Assembly: GCA_022709605.1 (NCBI GenBank)
Contig: JAKLIM010000214.1
Coordinates: forward strand, 1-6,595
Length of the DNA stretch: 6,595 nt
Source: Bacteroidota bacterium
Lineage (GTDB): Bacteria; Bacteroidota; Bacteroidia; Bacteroidales; Paludibacteraceae
Direction of reading: 5' to 3'
The notes below the pieces were generated by a model. The model ran no database searches, was not told the DNA's origin, and saw only the letters and a list, made by a program, of their open reading frames with translations. The number at the start of each line of letters is the position of its first letter. Position 1 is the first letter of the stretch. A program made the translations under genes and the position numbers. This document shows positions 1-6,595 of the stretch, piece after piece.

Positions 1-2153
1 TCGATATTCAATTCCTCAGCGTGATTTAATATGTATTGCATTGCTCCTCTTACATCTTCTACAGCTGCAGGTGCCAGAGTTTCAAGTCGCATTCTGTATT
101 CTACATTGGCAACCGCATAACCACGGTTGAAATACATATTGAAACCACCCTGTTCTTCTTTAGCACCACTTACCCAGCCACCGCCATGCATATTGATAAC
201 TACAGGTACAGGAGTTATTGCATCAGTAGGATAATAAATATCCATCCGACAATTGGCGCTGTTTACATTTTTGTAAACCACATCAATTTGAGCATTATAA
301 TTTGTCGGATATGCCACTGATTTTATAGTTTGGAAATTTATTGTTAGTGCTTTTGAAAGGTTAGTGGGGTTTCCCGCCTCGCCAAATGCACCTGCAGACA
401 CAGTAAACGTATAGTTTTTATTTGATCCTGTTGTGGTTGTAAGCGTTACAGGAATAGTTACTGTATTACCCGAAACCGTACAGCTACTGAAAGGAATATC
501 TACACCATTTAAAGTAAATGTGCCTGTTTGTGCAACAATATTTTTATTGAATTTGAGGATAATTGTTTTTTTTAAATTTGAAAAGCAAATTTCACCTTCG
601 GTAGGAGATGAGCTTTGAAGGTTTAAATCAATGGTTTCCTGAAGTGTACGTGTTGCAATTTTGTAAATATAAAGCCCACTACTGGTATTGTTCGCAATTC
701 GAAGTTTTGTTTCTGAATTACGTACCAAAGGAATAATATAAACACTGTCGGGTGTTTTTATAGTTGTATAAGTTCCGATTGTTTCCCAAACGTTGTTTAC
801 AAATTCTTCTAAACGAAACGAATTTCCGGCTGTTCCGGTTACAGCGTGAATCTCAACTTCGCCCACTGTTTTCAATATCGGAAATTCAACTGCTGAACCA
901 TAGGAACTACGATCGACGGCGATGCGGTTTGTATGCGATTCGCCGGTAGGACAAGTCAATGAACCTGTATAAAGATAAGCTTTTGTAAGATTAAAGCCGT
1001 TGATGGAGGACGAAGGATAATTACCTGTGGTTAAAGCTGTTGTCGCTATTGTTCCCCAGGTTCCATCTCCAAAATTAGTTATAATCTTTTCAACAGAACT
1101 GACACCTGTTGTAGAAAATACAGCAGAAGCATCCGATAAGTCGGAATCTGCATAGTCAGCTCCATTTCCTATTGCAGCTACCTTAAACGTATATTCTGTT
1201 CCACCTGTTAAACCCGAAATGGAAGTGCTTGATGTACTTTGCCCGCTTGCATTGGTTGTGCTGAAAAGTGAAGTTCCTTTGTAAACCAGAATATTGTAAC
1301 TTATAGCATTTACAACCGGTGACCAGTTGGCGGTGAAGCCGGATTCAGTGATGTTGGTTGCAATTCCTGTTACTGGAGTAGCCAGTTTTGGAGTGTTTCT
1401 GTCCGCAATAACTTCTGCCCATGTAGATGCAACCCTTATGCCACCAACATTATATTTTGCAGCACTTGAACCCTGACTTCTGAACCACAAATTGTTTAGT
1501 TGCGTTCTGAAAGTTGAGGTTGTATTGTCAATAATATTGGCCGGTGGTTCTACCGTATTTCCTAATTCCGGATTAATAAAAACTGAAGCTGTAGTTGTGG
1601 CAAAATCATATTTTATTATCACAAGAATTGTTTGGTTTATATCTGAATATTCAGTAGTTCCCCAGATAATTGCAGCACTTGTTGTGATGCCACGCGTTAA
1701 ACCGAATCTGTAATTTGCCGTGTTATTTATACCTTTTCCTGCCCATAATCTTGGTCCCTGACTTGTTCCATCGGCCAATCCCATAACTTCAGAGTTAGTT
1801 TGCGACTGAGCAACACCAGCCTTGTAAATAAATGACAAGTATACAGCTCCACTATTTACCGCGCTTGTGTTGAATGGTTTATAAGATTTGTAATCGGTTG
1901 CAGCTGAAATATCACTATTCAGTGTATTCCCAATACCTGACAAAATGTAAGTTTTACCATTGTTGGAATAAGTTAAAGCTGATGTAATTATATTTCTTCC
2001 GCTTCCGGTGGTTAGTGTTCCGGCGGTTGTCCAACTACTTTCGGATGCTAAATTTGTTACAGGATAACTGAATGTTTCATCAATGTAAACAGATGCATTC
2101 AAATAATATGTAAAGGAAAATAAAGCGAAAAATAAGATGATTATTTTTTTCAT
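1..2153 (-). CDS. Secreted multi-module carbohydrate esterase (alpha/beta-hydrolase, BD-FAE-like), 3' end outside window
   Basis: The frame is open from ATG at 2153 to the left edge: 717 codons, no stop, C-terminus missing. Modules by residue: signal peptide 1-20 (MKKIIILFF..., likely cleavage LNA|SVY); a LamG-like beta-sandwich of about 230 residues (21-250, starting IDETF, ending GGIRVASTWAEV); a fibronectin type III domain (about 256-349); an unassigned module (359-503) with NFGDGTWG and GESHTNRIA; an Ig-like, SbsA-type domain (about 509-610) with cysteines 523 and 558 that could pair; and the start of an esterase domain (about 622 onward). The esterase has MDIYYPTD, HGGGW at 656-660 (oxyanion hole) and GYAVANVEYR, the usual order in BD-FAE/carboxylesterase-type hydrolases that remove acetyl or feruloyl groups from polysaccharides. 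The catalytic Ser, Asp and His would lie beyond the edge and are not seen. Residues 21-503 are paralogous to the upstream gene. The start is supported by the signal peptide and by ATAAAAAATG, which matches the neighbour's leader. A T9SS sorting tail is expected but unseen. The exact substrate is unknown. Confidence 0.85.
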   Translation of the reverse strand, partial: MKKIIILFFALFSFTYYLNASVYIDETFSYPVTNLASESSWTTAGTLTTGSGRNIITSALTYSNNGKTYILSGIGNTLNSDISAATDYKSYKPFNTSAVNSGAVYLSFIYKAGVAQSQTNSEVMGLADGTSQGPRLWAGKGINNTANYRFGLTRGITTSAAIIWGTTEYSDINQTILVIIKYDFATTTASVFINPELGNTVEPPANIIDNTTSTFRTQLNNLWFRSQGSSAAKYNVGGIRVASTWAEVIADRNTPKLATPVTGIATNITESGFTANWSPVVNAISYNILVYKGTSLFSTTNASGQSTSSTSISGLTGGTEYTFKVAAIGNGADYADSDLSDASAVFSTTGVSSVEKIITNFGDGTWGTIATTALTTGNYPSSSINGFNLTKAYLYTGSLTCPTGESHTNRIAVDRSSYGSAVEFPILKTVGEVEIHAVTGTAGNSFRLEEFVNNVWETIGTYTTIKTPDSVYIIPLVRNSETKLRIANNTSSGLYIYKIATRTLQETIDLNLQSSSPTEGEICFSNLKKTIILKFNKNIVAQTGTFTLNGVDIPFSSCTVSGNTVTIPVTLTTTTGSNKNYTFTVSAGAFGEAGNPTNLSKALTINFQTIKSVAYPTNYNAQIDVVYKNVNSANCRMDIYYPTDAITPVPVVINMHGGGWVSGAKEEQGGFNMYFNRGYAVANVEYRMRLETLAPAAVEDVRGAMQYILNHAEELNI

Positions 2154-2168
2154 TTTTTATCGGGTAAT

Positions 2169-2203
2169 GTAAAAACCTAACATCGGTAAACTACCGATGT
2201 TAG
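2169..2203 (-). terminator. Perfect hairpin with short U-tract between the two secreted-protein genes
   Basis: CTAACATCGGTA (2177-2188) and TACCGATGTTAG (2192-2203) form a perfect 12-bp stem with a 3-nt loop. Read on the minus strand, the stem starts 13 nt after the stop codon of the 699-residue gene and is followed by G and then five T's. This layout fits an intrinsic terminator or attenuator. The stem has only 5 G/C pairs and the U-tract is short, so readthrough into the esterase gene 24 nt further on is plausible. No convincing promoter is visible between hairpin and esterase start. Confidence 0.65.
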
Positions 2204-2216
2204 AAATGTTTTATAA

Positions 2217-4316
2217 TTATTTAATTGCAATTTTTTGAATGAACTGCTTGCCGTTTTCATTAGTAAAGTTAACAATAAATAAACCGTTTGGTAAATTGGT
2301 TTTGATTGTGTTTACATGATAAGCTTGTAAAACTTTTGCACCATGTAAGTTGTACACTTCAAAATTGCCGGTTTCAGGAGCTGTAACGGTTTTTCCGGTA
2401 ACAATTAATTTTATTTTTTGATCTGAAAAGGCAATTCCTGTAGCTGTACTCGTTGTTGCAATTCCGGCAAACGAAAGGAATGAATCGGATAAACTAAAAT
2501 CACCATTGCCAATTGCCTGTACTTTAAAAGTATAAGCTGTTTCAGGTGTTAGGCCGATAATTGATAGTGTTTCAACATTTTCTCCGATAACACTGTAAGG
2601 TGCTCCGTCAATTAATGTTGTTCCATCATATACAAAAACTTTATAGCCTGTTGCATTAGTTACTTTATTCCAATTCGCCGAAAATCCGGTTGAAGAAATT
2701 CCAGAAGCACCACCAACAATAGGTTTTGAAAGTAAAGAAGGATTTGTGGTACGTGTAATCACTTGTAATAAATAAATTCCACCATTCGTTGGATTTTCAA
2801 TTCGAAATTTTGTTGGAACAGTACGCGATATTGGAATAATATAAATTGAATCCAATCCGGATGCTTTGGAATTAGCATCATATACATAAGTACCACCAAT
2901 TGCATTCCAGGTATTTGTACTTGCATTAAATTCTTTTAACTGAAAACCGTTACCAGCAGTTCCCGCAGTAGCATGAATTTCAATTTGTTCAACTGAGTTT
3001 ACCGTTGGAAAAGTTACCATTCCTCCTGCTGCCAATTTGTCTAAAGCGATACGGTTAGTATGTGATTCGCCTTTGATTCCTTTAACGACTCCATTTGTAG
3101 TGTATAATACGGCAGCATTCAAATTAAATCCGTTAACGTTGCTTGATGGATATGTACCAGTTGCCGGTTGAACTAAAACAGCCTCACCCCACGAGACATC
3201 TCCAAAATCTGTATTTAAAGCGTTTGAAGCGTATGGATCAAGTGTTGTAAAAGATGTTGATGCAGCAGAAAGTTCAGAATCACTGAAGTTCGTAATGTCA
3301 CCTTTGGCAATAACTTTATATGTATATCCAATTCCAGACATTAAACCTGTTATTGCCAAACTTTCAGTTGCTTGTCCACTAACGTTGGTTGTGCTAATTA
3401 GATTCGCTCCCAAATATACTTTTACATCGTAACCTACTGCATTTGCAACTGCTGTCCAATTCGCTGTAAAACCTGTAGCTGTAACTAACGAAGCAGTTCC
3501 AACAGCAGGTGTTGAAAGTGGTGCAGCAGTAGATTGTGGAGCCACTGCTTCTGCCCAGGTGGTAGAAACTCTGACTCCACCCAATTTATAAACTGTTTTA
3601 GTGGATCCATTTGTTTTTACTTCAATTACCTGAAGTGATGATTTAGTACTACTTGTTGAAGTTGCATCAGAAGCTTCCACCGGAGCTTCTACTGCACTAC
3701 CTACTACAGGATCGATAAATATATAAGAAGTTTGGGTACTTAAATCATATTTTAATACAATGAAAAAGACACTTGTTTTATAAGTCTCATTTACAAATTC
3801 TGTTGAACCCCATTTAATGTCACCACTGGTTGAACTTCCTCTGGTTGTTCCAAATCTAAACTTAGTTGCATCGTTAGGAGCCAGTGCTTTTCCAACATAT
3901 ACCGATACGCCGGTTGTTGAAGCAGTGCCTGTTAACAATAAAATTGGAGCATTTGATTGTGTGTTAAGAGTGCCGTTTGGAGAATATAAAAAGGAAGCAT
4001 AAATTGTTCCGGTTGTAACAGGTGTGCTGTTAAATGATTTGTAATTGTAGTAATTTGTTGCACCATAAGGTGTTTGGTAATCACAAGTCATACCTTTACC
4101 TAATCCTGATAAAAATGGTATACCCCCGGTGTTTGAATAGCTGAGTGGTGTTCCGCTAACCATAAAATCACTACTCCAGGTACCAATAGTTCCGCCGGCA
4201 GTCCAGTTAGTTTTTAGAGTCCCATCGGTGTAATTAAATGTTTCATCAAAATAAATTGTTGCATTTCCCATTAGTGTAATGGCAATCAACGCAAATAATA
4301 AAGTAATTTTTCTCAT
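2217..4316 (-). CDS. Secreted multi-module FN3 protein with C-terminal T9SS sorting domain
   Basis: Complete 699-residue protein. Modules by residue: signal peptide 1-19 (MRKITLLFALIAITLMGNA, cleavage before TIYF); a LamG-like beta-sandwich of about 240 residues (20-258, FDETFNY to GGVRVSTTWAEAV); fibronectin type III domain 1 (about 266-358); an unassigned module (367-522) with DFGDVSWG, SSNVNGFNL and GESHTNRIA; fibronectin type III domain 2 (about 526-622); and a type A T9SS sorting domain (about 626-699, with FEVYNLHGAKV, LPNGLFIVNF and the terminal QKIAIK). It should be exported by Sec, cross the outer membrane by T9SS and become surface-anchored or released. No catalytic motif is recognised, so a role in binding polysaccharide or displaying neighbouring enzymes is inference. 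The first three modules are paralogous to those of the downstream esterase, which has an Ig-like domain and hydrolase where this protein has FN3-2 and the sorting tail. The leader (ATAAAAAATCATG) is A/T-rich with no Shine-Dalgarno, as is usual in Bacteroidota. Three operator-like palindromes lie upstream. Confidence 0.88.
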   Translation of the reverse strand: MRKITLLFALIAITLMGNATIYFDETFNYTDGTLKTNWTAGGTIGTWSSDFMVSGTPLSYSNTGGIPFLSGLGKGMTCDYQTPYGATNYYNYKSFNSTPVTTGTIYASFLYSPNGTLNTQSNAPILLLTGTASTTGVSVYVGKALAPNDATKFRFGTTRGSSTSGDIKWGSTEFVNETYKTSVFFIVLKYDLSTQTSYIFIDPVVGSAVEAPVEASDATSTSSTKSSLQVIEVKTNGSTKTVYKLGGVRVSTTWAEAVAPQSTAAPLSTPAVGTASLVTATGFTANWTAVANAVGYDVKVYLGANLISTTNVSGQATESLAITGLMSGIGYTYKVIAKGDITNFSDSELSAASTSFTTLDPYASNALNTDFGDVSWGEAVLVQPATGTYPSSNVNGFNLNAAVLYTTNGVVKGIKGESHTNRIALDKLAAGGMVTFPTVNSVEQIEIHATAGTAGNGFQLKEFNASTNTWNAIGGTYVYDANSKASGLDSIYIIPISRTVPTKFRIENPTNGGIYLLQVITRTTNPSLLSKPIVGGASGISSTGFSANWNKVTNATGYKVFVYDGTTLIDGAPYSVIGENVETLSIIGLTPETAYTFKVQAIGNGDFSLSDSFLSFAGIATTSTATGIAFSDQKIKLIVTGKTVTAPETGNFEVYNLHGAKVLQAYHVNTIKTNLPNGLFIVNFTNENGKQFIQKIAIK

Positions 4317-4384
4317 GATTTTTTATAAATTTAAAGTGTTTATAATTTATTTGATTTTTACTCAGGGGTCACAGTAAAAACAAA

Positions 4385-4415
4385 TTTGGTCAACCAATTT
4401 AATTGGTTGACCAAA
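4385..4415. promoter_or_regulatory. 31-nt perfect inverted repeat made of two operator units (TTGGTCAACCAA)
   Basis: Two 15-nt arms (4385-4399 and 4401-4415) are perfect inverted repeats around a single T at 4400. Each arm contains the near-palindromic 12-mer TTGGTCAACCAA (4386-4397 and, inverted, 4403-4414), 17 bp apart centre to centre. The TGGTnnACCA core is like operators of FadR-subfamily GntR regulators such as E. coli UxuR/ExuR, so I infer a repressor site. It lies 69-99 bp upstream of the 699-residue gene. Alternatively, on the minus strand the repeat is followed by ATTTGTTTTTAC and could fold into a terminator hairpin for the GH2 transcript. The third copy nearby favours the operator reading. 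Confidence 0.65.
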
Positions 4416-4419
4416 AATA
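4412..4419 (-). promoter_or_regulatory. Candidate Bacteroidota -7 promoter element (TATTTTTG)
   Basis: On the minus strand TATTTTTG matches the Bacteroidota sigma-ABfr -7 consensus TAnnTTTG in full. Its last four bases are the first bases of the operator repeat, so a bound protein would block it. The expected TTTG-like -33 box about 19 nt further upstream is only a T-run, so the match is partial. It would give the 699-residue gene a 5' leader of roughly 90 nt. Confidence 0.35.
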
Positions 4420-4486
4420 CTGTTTCTATTTTCAATAAAAAAACTTTTTAATGAATATTTTTCAAAACATGTTGTATAACATAAAA

Positions 4487-4498
4487 TTGGTCGACCAA
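4487..4498. promoter_or_regulatory. Third operator-like palindrome (TTGGTCGACCAA)
   Basis: This is a perfect 12-bp palindrome that differs by one base from the units in the 31-nt repeat (TTGGTCAACCAA). Its centre is 84 bp from the nearer unit, close to eight helical turns, which would suit looping or cooperative binding by one regulator. It lies in the spacer between the GH2 gene and the 699-residue gene. It is too short to act as a terminator and has no U-tract, so a protein-binding role is the best reading. The regulator itself is not encoded in the window. Confidence 0.55.
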
Positions 4499-4567
4499 AT
4501 TAATAGGTGATAGTTAAGTTTATTAATTTTAGGTGTCTAAGTAATTTATAAATGTACATTAATGTCT

Positions 4568-6595
4568 TTATAATTCACAAAATGAAGTTGGTATTCCTTC
4601 GCACTTTATGCTGGCAATATTTTTTCCACCATTTAATTTTATACGAATAATGGCTCTTCCGTTTTGAAGTTCTACTACTCTCGAACCTGAAGAAGTTCCA
4701 AGATTATCAATCAATTTGCCATCGCCGGTCAATCCAAATCTGACAACATTTCGTGAGTCAAGGCAAAGGACTTTATGAGCATCGAATAATTTTACTTCAA
4801 TGGCTGCCGTATCTCCTTGTTGTGCTATTTTGGTCAATGTCATTTGAGTAGGCTTGCCCCATTTGTCAGTTTGGTAGCTTTGTTTTATTTCATCTGTAAC
4901 TGTCGTTTTTCCTTTTTTTGCAATTACTTTAATGGTGTTTTCTCCGGTTTTGTAAATTACATTCCAACGCAAACCGGATGCCGGAAAATCCTGAGAATTT
5001 CTTTTTTTAACTCCTTGACGTACACCATTAAAAATCAATTCAGCTTCATCGCAATTTGAATATACTTTCACCATTTTCTCTTCACCGGCATCGCCCCAAC
5101 GGATGGGCCAACTGTGTCCGTAAATATGAACCATGGGTTTTTCAGTCCAATACGATTGGAAAACAAAATACGATTCCTTTTTTGTGAAATCGCGCTCCAC
5201 AACACCTTTTTGATTCATATAAGGAGCAGGATTATCCGGCCGGACAGGCGTTGAGAAATCTTTGAAAGGCCAGAAAGCAGAACCCGTCAACAAAGGCATT
5301 GTTTCCTGTTCTTTCAAATGCCAGTCGAACAAATTACAAATATACGATTCGCTCCAATCGCCGTCTTTCGATACACGTGCCGAACCACCAATCAGCGATG
5401 CATCGCCTGCGCGTTCGTCAACTCCTTGTCCGGTTTTAATGCTTTGCAAACCTTTGTCGGGTACTTCCGAATGTCGTCCGGCATGGCTGTCACCTCCCCA
5501 TTCGGCATGGAAGAAACGTTTTACGCCTTTCACCTCTTTCTCTGTCATTTCTTTGTATTCAGTATAAATTCCTCTGTACCAACCCGCCCAAATGGAAGGC
5601 GAATACACATCGGGAATGTCTTTGCAAAAATCGCAACGTCGAATAGAAGTCAATCGGGTTGGATCTAATTTATGCGAAAGCAGATGTAATTCGGTCATGT
5701 AATCACGGATTTTCTGCTTGTCAAATTCAGCAAAATCGCCTTTCCAGTCGTTTTCATTTCCCAAACCCCAAAGAATGACCGAAGGATGATTTTTATGTTG
5801 ATTAATCATATTGGTCAACATTCGTCTGCCTTGTTCTTTGTAAATCCCGCCACCCAAACCACCTCTGCACCATGGAATTTCTTCCCAAACCAAAATTCCC
5901 AAACTGTCACACAAATTGAGAATAATACTTGATTGTTGATAATGTCCCAAACGGATAAAATTCACACCCATTTCTTTCATCAATATCATTTCACGGCGCA
6001 TCAGATCTTCAGTCATTGCTGCTCCAACTCCGGCATGGTCTTCGTGGCGGTGCGTTCCACGAATTAACAAACGGTTACCATTCAACATAAATGGACCATT
6101 TTCGACAAATTCGAAATGACGGAAACCGAATTTTTGAGTAATTGTTTGATTTCCAAATTCGGTAGATATAGAAGCTTTACAAGTATATAAATTCGGTTGC
6201 GAAGGCGTCCACAATTTTGGCTTTTTTATTTTAGCTGTGAATATTGTTTTTTCTCCTTCGAAATCGTCAATTTCCTGATGAGTAGAGTTGATTAAATTTC
6301 CTTGATTATCAAATATTTCGAGCAATATTTTTGCTTTTATCAATGAAGAATGATTGGCCAGTTTTAAATTGATTTCATAATTCCCCAACTGTCCTTTTGG
6401 ATCAGCAGTTGGGTTTATGTGCATTTGTTCAATGGACAATGCCGGAACATAAACCAAATTCAGATAACGGTAAATACCACCGTAAAGATTGAAATCAGAA
6501 AGATCTGAAGGCATCATCTCCAAATCGCGTGAATTATCGCATCTGATGGAAAGCGGAATTTTTCCATAGAAGGTTTTTTCCAACTCTTTGTTTTT
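4568..6595 (-). CDS. Glycoside hydrolase family 2 enzyme (beta-galactosidase/beta-glucuronidase type), 5' end outside window
   Basis: The frame is open through the right edge: 675 codons plus stop are visible. A TTG at 6583 is not a credible start, because the reading frame continues upstream (KNKELEKTF...) and the visible N-terminus begins inside the sugar-binding domain (IRCDNSRDLEM, FNLYGGIYR). Counting residues from 6583: end of the sugar-binding jelly roll to about 47; immunoglobulin-like GH2 sandwich about 48-150; TIM barrel about 155-480, with GTHRHEDH (176-183), WGLGNEN (Glu277, predicted acid/base) and FHAEWGGDSH (Glu361, predicted nucleophile); then C-terminal beta domains from about 500 (VYSNCDEAELIFNG, DUF4982-like, and a GH2 C-terminal sandwich) ending FCEL. 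Both catalytic glutamates are present, so a retaining exo-glycosidase is expected. An N-x-K motif (Asn457, Lys459) is followed by GVVERD. Probably 120-200 residues, including any signal peptide, are missing, so its cell location cannot be read. It lacks a T9SS tail. The sugar removed is not determined by these motifs. Confidence 0.92.
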   Translation of the reverse strand, partial: KNKELEKTFYGKIPLSIRCDNSRDLEMMPSDLSDFNLYGGIYRYLNLVYVPALSIEQMHINPTADPKGQLGNYEINLKLANHSSLIKAKILLEIFDNQGNLINSTHQEIDDFEGEKTIFTAKIKKPKLWTPSQPNLYTCKASISTEFGNQTITQKFGFRHFEFVENGPFMLNGNRLLIRGTHRHEDHAGVGAAMTEDLMRREMILMKEMGVNFIRLGHYQQSSIILNLCDSLGILVWEEIPWCRGGLGGGIYKEQGRRMLTNMINQHKNHPSVILWGLGNENDWKGDFAEFDKQKIRDYMTELHLLSHKLDPTRLTSIRRCDFCKDIPDVYSPSIWAGWYRGIYTEYKEMTEKEVKGVKRFFHAEWGGDSHAGRHSEVPDKGLQSIKTGQGVDERAGDASLIGGSARVSKDGDWSESYICNLFDWHLKEQETMPLLTGSAFWPFKDFSTPVRPDNPAPYMNQKGVVERDFTKKESYFVFQSYWTEKPMVHIYGHSWPIRWGDAGEEKMVKVYSNCDEAELIFNGVRQGVKKRNSQDFPASGLRWNVIYKTGENTIKVIAKKGKTTVTDEIKQSYQTDKWGKPTQMTLTKIAQQGDTAAIEVKLFDAHKVLCLDSRNVVRFGLTGDGKLIDNLGTSSGSRVVELQNGRAIIRIKLNGGKNIASIKCEGIPTSFCEL

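Noticed and set aside
36..949. Short plus-strand open frames (36-320, 433-618, 764-949) and another at 1492-1713
   Set aside because: They lie antisense to the open esterase frame, which has a signal peptide and recognisable domains. They show no domain, signal or conserved motif.
2172..2179. TAGGTTTT as a -7 box for the esterase gene
   Set aside because: It lies in the hairpin's 3' edge and tail, has no -33 partner at the right spacing and fits the terminator better.
4469..4482. Small inverted repeat ATGTT-GTAT-AACAT
   Set aside because: A 5-bp AT-rich stem in AT-rich DNA is expected by chance, and no U-tract follows it.
4551..4560. Palindrome AATGTACATT just after the GH2 stop codon
   Set aside because: Ten bases of AT-rich palindrome without a second copy or U-tract; not enough for a terminator or operator call.
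4817..5668. Plus-strand open frames opposite the GH2 gene
   Set aside because: They overlap each other and run antisense to a well-conserved catalytic barrel. They are shadows of the GH2 codons.
5811..5820. Operator-like TTGGTCAACA inside the GH2 gene
   Set aside because: Only one half matches (TTGGTCAAC); the other half is lost and it lies in conserved coding sequence.
6567..6583. TTG at 6583 or ATG at 6567 as start of the GH2 gene
   Set aside because: The ATG is in another frame. The TTG frame stays open to the edge and begins mid-domain, so the true start lies outside the window.

Overview
The window looks like a polysaccharide-degradation locus from a member of the Bacteroidota. The evidence is AT-rich DNA, A/T-rich leaders without a Shine-Dalgarno sequence, a -7-type TAnnTTTG promoter element, and a secreted protein ending in a type IX secretion (Por/T9SS) sorting domain. 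The style of the secreted proteins suggests Bacteroidales (Paludibacter-like), but this genus-level guess is weak.

All three genes lie on the minus strand, so transcription runs from right to left. From the right edge: (1) the 3' part of a glycoside hydrolase family 2 gene (4568-6595), whose 5' end lies outside the window. (2) A 250-bp spacer with three copies of the palindromic element TTGGTCrACCAA; two of them form a 31-nt perfect inverted repeat that overlaps a candidate promoter. (3) A complete 699-residue secreted, multi-module protein without a recognised catalytic domain, carrying a C-terminal sorting signal (2217-4316). (4) A 63-bp gap holding a perfect 12-bp-stem hairpin. (5) The first 717 codons of a second secreted multi-module protein (1-2153). 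It repeats the first three modules of its neighbour but continues into an Ig-like domain and an alpha/beta-hydrolase esterase with the HGGGW oxyanion-hole motif. It runs off the left edge.

The likely working picture, which is inference, is that an exo-acting GH2 enzyme removes a sugar or uronic acid, a secreted esterase removes acetyl or feruloyl groups, and a companion surface protein shares the esterase's putative binding modules. The two secreted proteins are paralogous over about 500 residues and differ in their C-terminal parts. The spacer operator resembles those of the FadR subfamily of GntR regulators (for example UxuR/ExuR), which hints at sugar- or uronate-responsive control.

The most interesting unexplained items are the shared module with the invariant GESHTNRIA motif, the triple operator, and the tail-swapped paralogue pair. 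No RNA gene, CRISPR array, insertion sequence or phage feature was seen.
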